A stretch of DNA of 64,000 nucleotides from contig CAVVEC010000001.1 in NCBI GenBank assembly GCA_963747105.1, positions 62,001 to 126,000 on the forward strand. The letters are read 5' to 3'. Numbering within the stretch: position 1 is the first letter of the stretch; each line of letters begins with the position of its first letter. Below, piece after piece: positions 55,090-62,585 of this stretch. The DNA is from CAVVEC01 sp963747105 (GTDB taxonomy: Bacteria; Acidobacteriota; Terriglobia; Terriglobales; Acidobacteriaceae). The position numbers and the translations under genes are program-made. A model generated the notes under the pieces. The model made no database searches. It had not been told where the DNA came from and worked only from the letters and a program-made list of their open reading frames with translations.

Positions 55090-56076
55090 CTATACGCGAT
55101 TGTTAATCTGTTCCCAAAAGAAGAACACGTCCCCAAAATCCGCGCCCGAATTGTCACTTTGGTAAGGACAGAGCGTCGCCTCGATCCGCCCGCTCACATT
55201 CGCCAAGTTGGGAAGACTCTCCACGCTGCTCTGTATCCCACCCTCACGCGCCCTGTACACAACTGAACTCGGATCAAAGGACTTGTTAAAACGGATCGTG
55301 TACTCCTCCTCCTGACAAGCAGTAGAGAGATGCACTGATTGGCGGCGATACTTACGTTCCGCAGGTTGTTGTGGCTGCAGCGTCCTGAGGTTTGAGAACA
55401 GAACTCCCTGATCGGTGGTCTTTGTCAGCCTTCTTTCCTCGTCTTTTGTTAACCGGTATTGCAACATTCCAGCCACTGCAAGGCCGGGATGAGCCGTCGC
55501 GAGTCGATAAACAGTGGCCTCGAAAGACGTACCGAAGTAAGAGGCCAATGCCTCAACCGCAGACAAGCCGAATCTCCCGGTTGCTCGCCGTTGAAATTCG
55601 TTCAGCGGCATCACCAGCTCCGATGCCCCCAAGTGACACAGGAGCTCAAGTTCGTTCGCTTCTCGTGAACTGGGGTTCGTGATTGACCTGAACCGAGCAC
55701 CGTTCGTGCTGTTGGGGAAGAAAGTATGGACGATCTCGTGTGCAATCGTGAAGATGATGCGTGTCCTGAGGCGATTCGGATTGAAAAGAACAGTCCATCC
55801 GGAGGCGGTTGGGTAAAGGGCAGCATCTCGTTCTTCTCTGCGCACTTGATCCATGTCCATCGGCAAAATCTTGATGCGGTTCAAGGAGGCAATGATTTTC
55901 AATCGCTCCAGCGGATCGGCAGGCAATCCAGAAAAGCCGTCGGCTTTTTCAGTCAGAGACCGAGCCATATTCACGATCGTCGAACGGGGGTCGATCAGTT
56001 CGCCGCTCTGCCTACAAAGCGAGATAATGTCAGGGTCGGAATAACGTCGACCACCGATGCGAAGAGTTTCCATCAC
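55090..56076 (-). CDS. ImmA/IrrE-family metallopeptidase
   Basis: 328 residues with the zinc-peptidase motif HEIVHTFF (HExxH) near residue 113 and the third ligand Glu in ANELELLCHLGASELVMP. It starts with an overlapping TGATG right after the XRE gene. Family members cut a partner repressor to switch on an element or a defence operon (ImmA-ImmR in ICEBs1; CapP-CapH in CBASS). The C-terminal 150 residues have no motif I recognise and may sense a signal. Confidence 0.85.
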   Translation of the reverse strand: MMETLRIGGRRYSDPDIISLCRQSGELIDPRSTIVNMARSLTEKADGFSGLPADPLERLKIIASLNRIKILPMDMDQVRREERDAALYPTASGWTVLFNPNRLRTRIIFTIAHEIVHTFFPNSTNGARFRSITNPSSREANELELLCHLGASELVMPLNEFQRRATGRFGLSAVEALASYFGTSFEATVYRLATAHPGLAVAGMLQYRLTKDEERRLTKTTDQGVLFSNLRTLQPQQPAERKYRRQSVHLSTACQEEEYTIRFNKSFDPSSVVYRAREGGIQSSVESLPNLANVSGRIEATLCPYQSDNSGADFGDVFFFWEQINNRV

Positions 56077-56522
56077 TATTTTTGGCGGCTTTGTTCACCT
56101 GCCATTCTTATGGCCTGAAGCACGAACCGCCACCCTTCCTTGTCCCTTGGCCTGTTTCCTCGGAAGTTCACCTGCGCAAGCATCTCTACATCATCATCTG
56201 AAAGTGGCCCAGATGAAAGAGCAAGCTCTTGCTGAAGCTCTGCCAGCCCTGGAGGTAGGTCGCCCGACGACCGTTGCCTAGTTCGCTGTTCCTTAGCGGT
56301 GGCATCCTTCAGCAGATCGTCCAGCGTGACATCCAGCGCCACTGCAATATTGAAGGCGTACTGAATATTCGGCTTGCCTGCTGCCCCGTTCTCCAAATCA
56401 GAAATATATGCCTTTGGCACTCCGGACTTTTCGGCCAAATCGGCCAAAGACCAGCCCTTCCCTTGTCGTAAGAAGCGAATCTTGGCACCCAACTTCTTTA
56501 GATCGATTTGCCTGTCATCCAT
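56076..56522 (-). CDS. XRE-family repressor paired with the ImmA protease
   Basis: 148 residues. The helix-turn-helix is GWSLADLAEKSGVPKAYISD, with LENGAAGKPNIQYAFNIAVA following. The C-terminal half is a likely dimer or cleavage region. Divergent from the TIR-caspase operon, with the promoter and palindromic operator in between. Predicted repressor of that operon and of its own gene. Confidence 0.85.
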   Translation of the reverse strand: MDDRQIDLKKLGAKIRFLRQGKGWSLADLAEKSGVPKAYISDLENGAAGKPNIQYAFNIAVALDVTLDDLLKDATAKEQRTRQRSSGDLPPGLAELQQELALSSGPLSDDDVEMLAQVNFRGNRPRDKEGWRFVLQAIRMAGEQSRQK

Positions 56523-56530
56523 CTAATTTC

Positions 56531-56592
56531 CAACCCGTTGTAAAAATGTGTTGACGACGTGACCCTTGCCGTCGCATAATGGCGACGGGTTG
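56531..56592 (+). promoter_or_regulatory. promoter with overlapping palindromic operators
   Basis: -35 TTGACG (56551-56556), 18-base spacer, -10 CATAAT (56575-56580), oriented towards the TIR-caspase operon. Palindrome CCGTCGC-ATAATG-GCGACGG (56569-56588) straddles the -10 box. A second pair of arms, CAACCCGT (56531-56538) and ACGGGTTG (56585-56592), encloses the promoter. Expected binding sites of the adjacent XRE repressor. Confidence 0.65.
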
Positions 56593-56652
56593 TATTTTGG
56601 AGAATGATACCTCAGTTGCTAGATCCCAGGCAACTGTAAGGGGGAAGCAGAA

Positions 56653-56811
56653 ATGGCGAACAAGAAACATAAAGTGCAGTTTGACGCTCATCGCACTGTC
56701 CGAGAAGAAGTGCCGGTCAAGTTCAGGACCCGCGATGGCGAACGAGTTTCCTTCGAGGCCAAGAAGAAAGTAAAAGAGCCAGTGCGGGTGAAATTCATGG
56801 CGAAGGGCTAG
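56653..56811 (+). CDS. 52-residue basic protein, first gene of the defence operon
   Basis: From the ATG at 56653 (GGGGAAG upstream). The sequence is MANKKHKVQFDAHRTVREEV followed by PVKFRTRDGERVSFEAKKKV and ends VKFMAKG. It is rich in Val/Lys/Arg with three similar strand-like phrases (VQFDA, PVKFRTRDG, VRVKFMAKG). Probably one small beta-sheet. It lies directly downstream of the operator and 95 bases before the TIR gene. Function unknown. Confidence 0.6.
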   Translation: MANKKHKVQFDAHRTVREEVPVKFRTRDGERVSFEAKKKVKEPVRVKFMAKG

Positions 56812-56906
56812 TGGTTGGCCTGCGTCCGTGAGACTGACAGAGTCGTACGAAAAGTAGCAGTAGTCAGTACAGGCAGTGATGGTGGGAACACACGAAAGGG
56901 CAAAAC

Positions 56907-57284
56907 ATGGCTGACAAACGCGTATTCATCGCATTCGCGGTCGAAGACAGAAGGTATCGGGATTTTCTTATAGGCCACGCCAGAAACCCGAAGACGCCGT
57001 TCGACTTTTTCGACTTTTCTGTTAAGGAGCCGTGGGACGCAAAATGGAAAACAAACTGTCGAACCCGTGTTAAGAGCTGCGACGGTGTGATCGCACTGAT
57101 TTCGAAGAACACCGCGAGCGCAGACGGGGAGCTCTGGGAAATACAGTGCGCCTACGACGAAGGAGTGCCGACCATGCTGATGTGGATCAACGACGAACGC
57201 CCGAGGCTCCCGGCTTTGCTGAGTGGCAAGCGCATCAACGTTTGGAGCTGGGATAACCTTGAGACCTTCATCCACAACCTTTGA
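56907..57284 (+). CDS. TIR-like (ThsB/DUF1863-type) protein, Thoeris-like sensor
   Basis: 125 residues forming one TIR-like domain: strand KRVFIAFAVEDRRYRDFL, then PFDFFDFSVKEPWD, then RTRVKSCDGVIALISKNTA, and the helix GELWEIQCAYDEGVPTM with Glu78 as the likely catalytic residue. This is the MTH538/ThsB branch of TIR domains, whose members turn NAD+ into cyclic ADP-ribose-type signals on phage infection. Directly followed (12 bases) by the caspase-like gene, as in type IV Thoeris. Confidence 0.8.
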   Translation: MADKRVFIAFAVEDRRYRDFLIGHARNPKTPFDFFDFSVKEPWDAKWKTNCRTRVKSCDGVIALISKNTASADGELWEIQCAYDEGVPTMLMWINDERPRLPALLSGKRINVWSWDNLETFIHNL

Positions 57285-57295
57285 GGTTCACAACC

Positions 57296-58243
57296 ATGAG
57301 AAAAGCTCTCGTCGTCGGCATCAATGACTACCCGAATGCTCCGCTACGCGGATGCGTTAATGATGCAATTTCGATAGGCAAGGTTTTTGAAACCCACGGC
57401 GACGGCGCGCCTAATTTCGGAATCAAACTGCTAACTTCGCCGAGCGAATCCATTACAAGACCAACGCTGAAAGCAGAAATTGAGGCTCTATTTGCTGGTG
57501 ATCCAGATGTCGCTCTGCTGTATTTCTCGGGGCACGGGGTTATCACTAGCCTTGGCGGTTACATCGTTACGACGGATTTCAAGAGATACGATGAAGGCGT
57601 TTCAATGGATGACATTTTGAACCTCGCCAATCATTCAAGAGCGAAGGACAAAATCATAATCCTCGATTGCTGTCATTCTGGCGCACTAGGATCTCCGACA
57701 ACCTCCGGCAGCAACGTCGCCCAACTGTCAGAGGGATTGTCTGTTCTAACGGCAAGCCGTGATTCGGAATCCGCTCTTGAAATAAACGGTAGTGGCGTCT
57801 TTACTGCCCTTGTTGTCAATGCTCTGCAAGGTGGTGCGGCAGACTTACGCGGCCACATTACGCCCGGTAGCATATACGCCTACGTTGACCAGGCATTAGG
57901 GCCGTGGGATCAAAGGCCGATATTCAAGACAAACGTAACCCGCTTCACATCCCTCAGAACCATCACACCGCCCGTGTCGCATGCGACGCTCAGGAAATTG
58001 ATTGATTATTTTCCGAAACCGCAAGACGAACACAAGCTTGATCGTTCCTATGAATTCACGGAGCCTGCGGCTGATCCGGTGAAAGTGGCAATAATGAAAG
58101 ACCTCCAAAAATTCGTCAGTGTGGGGTTAGTTGTGCCGGTGGGAGAAGAACACATGTATTTCGCGGCCATGAATTCCAAATCCTGTAGGTTGACCGCTTT
58201 AGGTTTTCAATACTGGCGACTCGTTAAAGAAAAGCATCTTTAG
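57296..58243 (+). CDS. caspase-like (peptidase C14) effector
   Basis: 315 residues from the ATG at 57296 (GAGG upstream). The first strand is KALVVGINDYPNAPLRGCVND; catalytic His80 lies in LLYFSGHGVI and catalytic Cys126 in IIILDCCHSGALG. The caspase core ends near 215. The C-terminal 100 residues (AIMKDLQKFVSVGLVVPVGE, CRLTALGFQYWRLVKEKHL) look like a winged helix and could bind the signal or DNA. Predicted to be switched on by the TIR product and kill the infected cell by proteolysis. Confidence 0.85.
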   Translation: MRKALVVGINDYPNAPLRGCVNDAISIGKVFETHGDGAPNFGIKLLTSPSESITRPTLKAEIEALFAGDPDVALLYFSGHGVITSLGGYIVTTDFKRYDEGVSMDDILNLANHSRAKDKIIILDCCHSGALGSPTTSGSNVAQLSEGLSVLTASRDSESALEINGSGVFTALVVNALQGGAADLRGHITPGSIYAYVDQALGPWDQRPIFKTNVTRFTSLRTITPPVSHATLRKLIDYFPKPQDEHKLDRSYEFTEPAADPVKVAIMKDLQKFVSVGLVVPVGEEHMYFAAMNSKSCRLTALGFQYWRLVKEKHL

Positions 58244-58272
58244 CTCTAGAATCCGAAACGGAGGGCATTCAA

Positions 58273-58479
58273 ATGGCAGATTACCAGATCGAGCGAGACG
58301 GCACCGTCGTGGTTTTCCTCAGCGAGCGAGCCACTCAAAGAGCATCGGGGTCAGCAAAACCGAAGATTGGTGCACGGCTGGCGTTCAAGACGAGATACGA
58401 CACTGCACAGTTTGTGCGAGCAGGTGAGTCTGAAGGCTTCACGTTTGAGGGGAAGGAATTTCTGGCGCAGGCGTCATAG
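58273..58479 (+). CDS. 68-residue protein at the end of the TIR-caspase operon
   Basis: MADYQIERDGTVVVFLSERA then a basic middle (SAKPKIGARLAFKTRYDTAQ) and GFTFEGKEFLAQAS. GGAGG lies nine bases before the ATG. It is 29 bases downstream of the caspase gene, so very likely cotranscribed. No family recognised; could be an accessory or regulator of the system. Confidence 0.55.
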   Translation: MADYQIERDGTVVVFLSERATQRASGSAKPKIGARLAFKTRYDTAQFVRAGESEGFTFEGKEFLAQAS

Positions 58480-58593
58480 AGAAAAATCACTGCGATCTCC
58501 CTAGACGCAGAAGCTGAAGCCGTTGGCAAGTTTCTGGCCAAGCTAAGGCATCTTGTACGTCCCAGCACGTGTTTACGCTCTCAGGAGCCACCC

Positions 58594-58612
58594 TTTAGAA
58601 CATCGTTAGAAC
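58594..58612. repeat. right inner arm repeat TTTAGAACATCGTTAGAAC
   Basis: Counterpart of 44535-44552 at the other end of the element, with one extra base. About 95 bases from attR. Confidence 0.5.
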
Positions 58613-58707
58613 GTTCTGTCCCGAATGTGCCCAAATGCACGCCAACGCACCCAAGATACCAAACGCTAAACCGTTGAGGACACTGTATACCATTGATTCT
58701 AGACGCT

Positions 58708-58750
58708 TTATGAGACCGTCGCTCTAACCACCTGAGCTACACCGCCACGG
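58708..58750. repeat. attR, 43-bp direct repeat
   Basis: Identical to attL (44454-44496). It contains the 5' half of tRNA-Met without its 3' half, so it is a tRNA fragment left by integration, and probably the original chromosomal 5' end. Confidence 0.92.
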
Positions 58751-58880
58751 CAACGTAACTTCATGATAACACGTCAACTTATGGAACCCGCGGCCTCACA
58801 GGCGAGAGGCTGCCCTGAACGAAGTTAAAGGCATTATCGCGCCTACCTCAAATATTTGCGACAGAACCAGCGTGAAGCCG

Positions 58881-58900
58881 CTCTAGTAGTCTTACTAGAG
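58881..58900. promoter_or_regulatory. palindrome upstream of cysK
   Basis: CTCTAGTA-GTCT-TACTAGAG, a perfect 8+8 inverted repeat about 50 bases before the cysK start. Probable operator of the cysteine operon; regulator unknown. Confidence 0.5.
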
Positions 58901-58948
58901 TCAATTGCAATTCCATTGCATCCACTTGTGAGAGGAACCGGCCCAACT

Positions 58949-59920
58949 ATGAAGATCGCAAACGATGTCACCGAACTCATCGGCAACACGCCGCTGGTGC
59001 GGCTCAACAAAGTCACCGAAGGTTGCGTGGCCGAGGTGGCCGCAAAGTTGGAGAGCCGGAATCCCTGCGCCAGCGTAAAAGACCGCATTGGCGTCAGCAT
59101 GATCGCGGAGGCTGAGCGGTCGGGCAAAATTCAGCCAGGAAAAACTGTGCTCATCGAGCCGACCAGCGGCAACACCGGGATCGGCCTGGCCTTCGTCGCC
59201 GCCGTCAAAGGCTACAGGCTCATCCTCACGATGCCGGACACCATGAGCCTGGAGCGGCGGGTGCTGCTGCTTGCTCTCGGGGCGGAAATCATTCTTACGC
59301 CAGGTCCAAACGGAATGAAGGGCGCAATCGCCAAGGCGGCTGAGATTCTGGCCAAAACTCCAAATGGTTTTATGCCGCAGCAGTTCGATAATCCGGCGAA
59401 TCCCAAAATTCACGTGGAAACTACCGGCCCCGAGATTTGGAACGACACCGACGGGCGGGTGGATATTTTGGTCTGCGGCGTGGGGACTGGCGGGACGATC
59501 ACTGGCGTCTGCCAATACATCAAGCCCAAGAAGCCGTCGTTCAAGGCGGTTGCGGTTGAGCCGGCGGACAGCCCAGTGCTCTCCGGCGGCAAGCCATCGC
59601 CGCACAAGATTCAGGGCATCGGCGCCGGATTCGTGCCCAGCATTCTGCGCACGGACTACATCGACGAGATCATTACCGTCACCAACGACAACGCGGTTCA
59701 GATGGCGCGCCGCCTGGCCAAAGAAGAGGGTCTGCTAGTGGGGATTTCGTCCGGGGCGGCGGTAGTGGCAGCTCTGAAAGTCGCGCGTCGCAAGGAAAAC
59801 GCCGGCAAGCTGATCGTAGTGATCTTGCCGGATTTCGGCGAACGCTACCTGACGAGTATTCTGTTTGATGGACTGCGGAACCAGGCGCTGCAGATTCCGA
59901 CATCGGCGTTGCCGGTTTGA
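58949..59920 (+). CDS. cysK: cysteine synthase (O-acetylserine sulfhydrylase) A
   Basis: 323 residues from the ATG at 58949 (GAGAGGAA upstream; the frame is open further 5' but without family similarity). PLP-binding Lys in NPCASVKDRIG, the substrate-loop TSGNTGIGLAF, the phosphate-binding GVGTGGTITGV, and the C-terminal GISSGAAVVAAL. Catalyses O-acetylserine + sulfide to cysteine + acetate. The next gene is cysE, three bases later. Confidence 0.95.
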   Translation: MKIANDVTELIGNTPLVRLNKVTEGCVAEVAAKLESRNPCASVKDRIGVSMIAEAERSGKIQPGKTVLIEPTSGNTGIGLAFVAAVKGYRLILTMPDTMSLERRVLLLALGAEIILTPGPNGMKGAIAKAAEILAKTPNGFMPQQFDNPANPKIHVETTGPEIWNDTDGRVDILVCGVGTGGTITGVCQYIKPKKPSFKAVAVEPADSPVLSGGKPSPHKIQGIGAGFVPSILRTDYIDEIITVTNDNAVQMARRLAKEEGLLVGISSGAAVVAALKVARRKENAGKLIVVILPDFGERYLTSILFDGLRNQALQIPTSALPV

Positions 59921-59923
59921 TCC

Positions 59924-60634
59924 ATGCCCCATCTCGTCGCCTTAATTCGCGAAGACGTGGCCACGGTGCTGGAGCGCGATCCCGCTGCCCGGTCGCGCCT
60001 GGAAGTTTTCTTCTGTTATTCAGGATTGCACGCGGTGTGGTTCCACCGTATCAATCACTGGCTGTGGAACCATCGGCTGTTTTTCCTGGCGCGATGGCTT
60101 TCACAAGTCGGGCGCTTCCTCACCGGAATCGAAATCCATCCCGGCGCGAAGATCGGCCGACGGCTGTTCATCGATCATGGGCTCGGCGTGGTCATCGGTG
60201 AAACTTCGATCATTGGTGACGACGTCACCTTGTATCAGGGCGTGACGCTGGGAGGCACTGGCAAGGAGCGTGGCAAGCGGCACCCGACCATCGAAGACAA
60301 CGTGGTAATCGGCGGAGGCGCAAAAATCCTCGGCAACATCACCGTCGCCCGGAACTGCCGCATCGGAGCAGGTTCGGTCGTGCTGCGCAGCGTGCCGGAA
60401 CACTCCACTGTGGTCGGTGTTCCCGGCCACATCATCTTCCGCAACGGAGAACGTGTGGTGATCACCGATCCCAAGCAGATCAACGACCCGCTCTCCGAGG
60501 CGCTGGCGGCGGTGGCGACCGAAGTAAACAAGCTGCGGGAACGCGTGCAAAGACTCGAGGGCTCGGAAGCGGTCAGCGAACCACTCTCCGCGTCGTTGCA
60601 GAGGATCATGGAGGATATTGACTATCAGATTTAG
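59924..60634 (+). CDS. cysE: serine O-acetyltransferase
   Basis: 236 residues. An N-terminal helical domain and a left-handed beta-helix with hexapeptide repeats (GAKIGRRLFIDHGLGVVIG, then GVTLGGTGKERGKRHPTI). The catalytic His lies in the FIDHGLG block. Produces O-acetylserine, the substrate of cysK next door. The long C-terminal tail (SEALAAVATEVNKLRERVQR, then IMEDIDYQI) ends in Ile, which in this family can insert into the cysK active site to form the cysteine synthase complex. Confidence 0.93.
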   Translation: MPHLVALIREDVATVLERDPAARSRLEVFFCYSGLHAVWFHRINHWLWNHRLFFLARWLSQVGRFLTGIEIHPGAKIGRRLFIDHGLGVVIGETSIIGDDVTLYQGVTLGGTGKERGKRHPTIEDNVVIGGGAKILGNITVARNCRIGAGSVVLRSVPEHSTVVGVPGHIIFRNGERVVITDPKQINDPLSEALAAVATEVNKLRERVQRLEGSEAVSEPLSASLQRIMEDIDYQI

Positions 60635-60668
60635 CTGCGCACGAAGCCGCGTTCCGATCCGCCCTTGC

Positions 60669-61424
60669 TTATTCGCAGGCAGCGATTGCTTTTCTCAGCC
60701 GCCACCGCCGAATCGCCAACGCGCCTTGCGCTAAGTGCCCAAGGCTGGACTGCTCGCGGGTGATCACATCCGCTCCGTGAGTCTTGCCGGTGACGATTCC
60801 TTTGTTCGCAACCGTCTCGTACGCGTAGCCGGTCAGAAGAGCGCTGCATTGGTATTTGAATGCTGGGCAGCTTGTGTTGAGCCGGGCCCAGCCGTAGTGC
60901 GTCTGCCCCGTGATCTTGAATTTCAGGCCCAGATAGCGGTTGGTTGCGTTCGACCATTGACCTAAAGCTGAAGCGCCACTGCTAGGATTCGTGTCACTCC
61001 TAAACATCGTGCCCCTGCAGCTCTTCTGGCAAAGCTTGGGCAGAAATTTCCTCTTTCCCTGGATCTTGACCCCTGCGGCGAGGGCGGAGGCGGCGGATCC
61101 AAATCGTTCTCCACTGCTTACAACATAGCCTCGGACAAAATTGCCCTGGGGAATAGCCACGAACAGGCCGGCACCCGCACTGAGCGAACTCTTGTAGTAA
61201 CGGTAATTTGAAAGGGTGAAATCGGTAGTCCCGTCGCCATTGAGATCAAGGTTATATTGGGTGTTCGGCTGGATTGTCTGATGGGTCTTGGTGTAGACAA
61301 TTTTGGCCTCTGCCGATTGTGCTAGAGCGAGCAGGCCAACTCCGGCTGCGCTCGCAGCCAGTGCGTACATATTGAGTTGGCGTTGAATTGAGTCGGGTAA
61401 ATTAGCCTCTGTCCTGGGTTTCAT
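60669..61424 (-). CDS. exported WRR-tail family protein, member 4
   Basis: 251 residues. The signal is MYALAASAAGVGLLALAQS and the mature part starts KIVYTKTHQTI. It has YNLDLNGDGTTDFTLSNY (Ca-loop-like), NRYLGLKFKITGQTHYGWARL, LTGYAYETVANKGIVTGKTH and the tail SSLGHLAQGALAIRRWRLRK. It has CPAFKYQC and KLCQKSC cysteine pairs. Function unknown; exported. Confidence 0.75.
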   Translation of the reverse strand: MKPRTEANLPDSIQRQLNMYALAASAAGVGLLALAQSAEAKIVYTKTHQTIQPNTQYNLDLNGDGTTDFTLSNYRYYKSSLSAGAGLFVAIPQGNFVRGYVVSSGERFGSAASALAAGVKIQGKRKFLPKLCQKSCRGTMFRSDTNPSSGASALGQWSNATNRYLGLKFKITGQTHYGWARLNTSCPAFKYQCSALLTGYAYETVANKGIVTGKTHGADVITREQSSLGHLAQGALAIRRWRLRKAIAACE

Positions 61425-61592
61425 GGATGAACGTTCTCCTTCTTCGGATCAGTCCGGTTTTAAGGTTCTCCCCGAGGGGAAAAAACGACTTGGAATGCAA
61501 TTGACGAGAGGCGACTTCAAAAACTCACCGGAGTATACACCTCCTGCGCGTCCGCGGTGTGAAAGGACAGTTACACCCTAAGTCTGGCCAGA

Positions 61593-61772
61593 TTATTGCT
61601 TGACGCCGCTTGCTTGTTCCCGCCGCCAACCCGGAAACGCAGCCGCCCCTCGCGCCGGGTGACGTAGGCTGGCGTCATCGAGGGTGATGACGTCCTTCCC
61701 GTGAGTCTTTCCCGCGATGATTGCCTTGTTCGGGATGGTTTCGTAGGCGTAGCCAGTCAAATAGTACCAGCC
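61593..61772 (-). pseudogene. 3' fragment of a WRR-tail family gene
   Basis: Only the last third remains: YLTGYAYETIPNKAIIAGKT, then HGKDVITLDDASLRHPARGA and the tail AAAFPGWRREQ. The 5' part is replaced by the region before kdsB. The tail is well conserved. Confidence 0.65.
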
Positions 61773-61852
61773 ATCAATTAAGACGATCAGGGAAGGACAA
61801 CGGGGACCACAAAACAAGCATGGCATAAGGCTAACCAGTCTAGAATCGTTCC

Positions 61853-62572
61853 ATGAATGCCATCGCGGTGATTCCGGCACGGCTGGCCTCGACGCGGCTG
61901 CCACGAAAAATGTTGCGCGAAATTGCAGGCGAGACTCTGCTTGGCCACGTTTTCAACGGCGTGCACTCCTCGCCGCTGCTGGAGGATACGATCATCGCTA
62001 CCGATTCCGACGAGATCATGCAGGTCTGCCACGCCCGTGGATGGAATGCACGCATGACCTCGACTGCCCACCGCAGCGGCACCGAACGCGTTCATGAAGT
62101 TTCGAATTCCGTGGCAGCAGATGTTTACGTCAACGTACAGGGCGACGAACCGCTCACTCGCGCGGAACACATTGCGGCGCTGCTGGCGCTGATGAAGGAT
62201 CCAGAGGTCGAGGTGGGAACGTTGAAGACTGCGGCGTCGCCCGAGGATATTCACAATCCGAATGCGGTGAAGGTTGTGACCGACGGAGCCGGGCGGGCGC
62301 TCTATTTTTCGCGAGCCACAATTCCTTACGACCGTGACGGCGCCGACCCGCGATACTTCAAGCATCTTGGCATTTACGCCTATCGCAAGGCGGCGCTCGA
62401 CCGGTTCTGCGACTTGCCCGAATCGTCGCTGGAGCGCAGCGAGCGCCTGGAGCAATTGCGCTTTCTGGAAAATGGAATTTCCATCCATGTCGCCGAGACG
62501 CCCTACGACACGATAGGAGTGGATACCGAAGACGATCTACGGCGTGTGGAAGCAATCCTGCGAAGCCGTTAA
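61853..62572 (+). CDS. kdsB: CMP-KDO synthetase (3-deoxy-manno-octulosonate cytidylyltransferase)
   Basis: 239 residues with the family blocks IAVIPARLASTRLPRKML, YVNVQGDEPLT, YFKHLGIYAYRKAALDRF and ETPYDTIGVDTEDDLRRVE. Activates KDO with CTP for lipopolysaccharide core synthesis, evidence for an LPS-bearing outer membrane. ATG at 61853. Confidence 0.94.
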   Translation: MNAIAVIPARLASTRLPRKMLREIAGETLLGHVFNGVHSSPLLEDTIIATDSDEIMQVCHARGWNARMTSTAHRSGTERVHEVSNSVAADVYVNVQGDEPLTRAEHIAALLALMKDPEVEVGTLKTAASPEDIHNPNAVKVVTDGAGRALYFSRATIPYDRDGADPRYFKHLGIYAYRKAALDRFCDLPESSLERSERLEQLRFLENGISIHVAETPYDTIGVDTEDDLRRVEAILRSR

Positions 62573-62585
62573 TTTCCGGCCGCGG

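Larger units (their letters stand above)
44454..58750. mobile_element. 14.3 kb integrative element in tRNA-Met
   Basis: Bounded by 43-bp perfect direct repeats (44454-44496 and 58708-58750) that are the 5' half of the tRNA-Met gene. It encodes a tyrosine integrase at the left end, next to the tRNA. Contents in order: integrase; trypco2-subtilase pair; a five-gene phage/plasmid-like block on the minus strand; iteron-like repeats; primase-polymerase; tyrosine phosphatase; basic repeat protein; ImmA protease and XRE repressor; small protein; TIR-like protein; caspase-like protease; one small protein. No capsid, terminase or conjugation genes are seen, so it is a satellite or plasmid-like integrative element rather than a full prophage. 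Confidence 0.88.
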
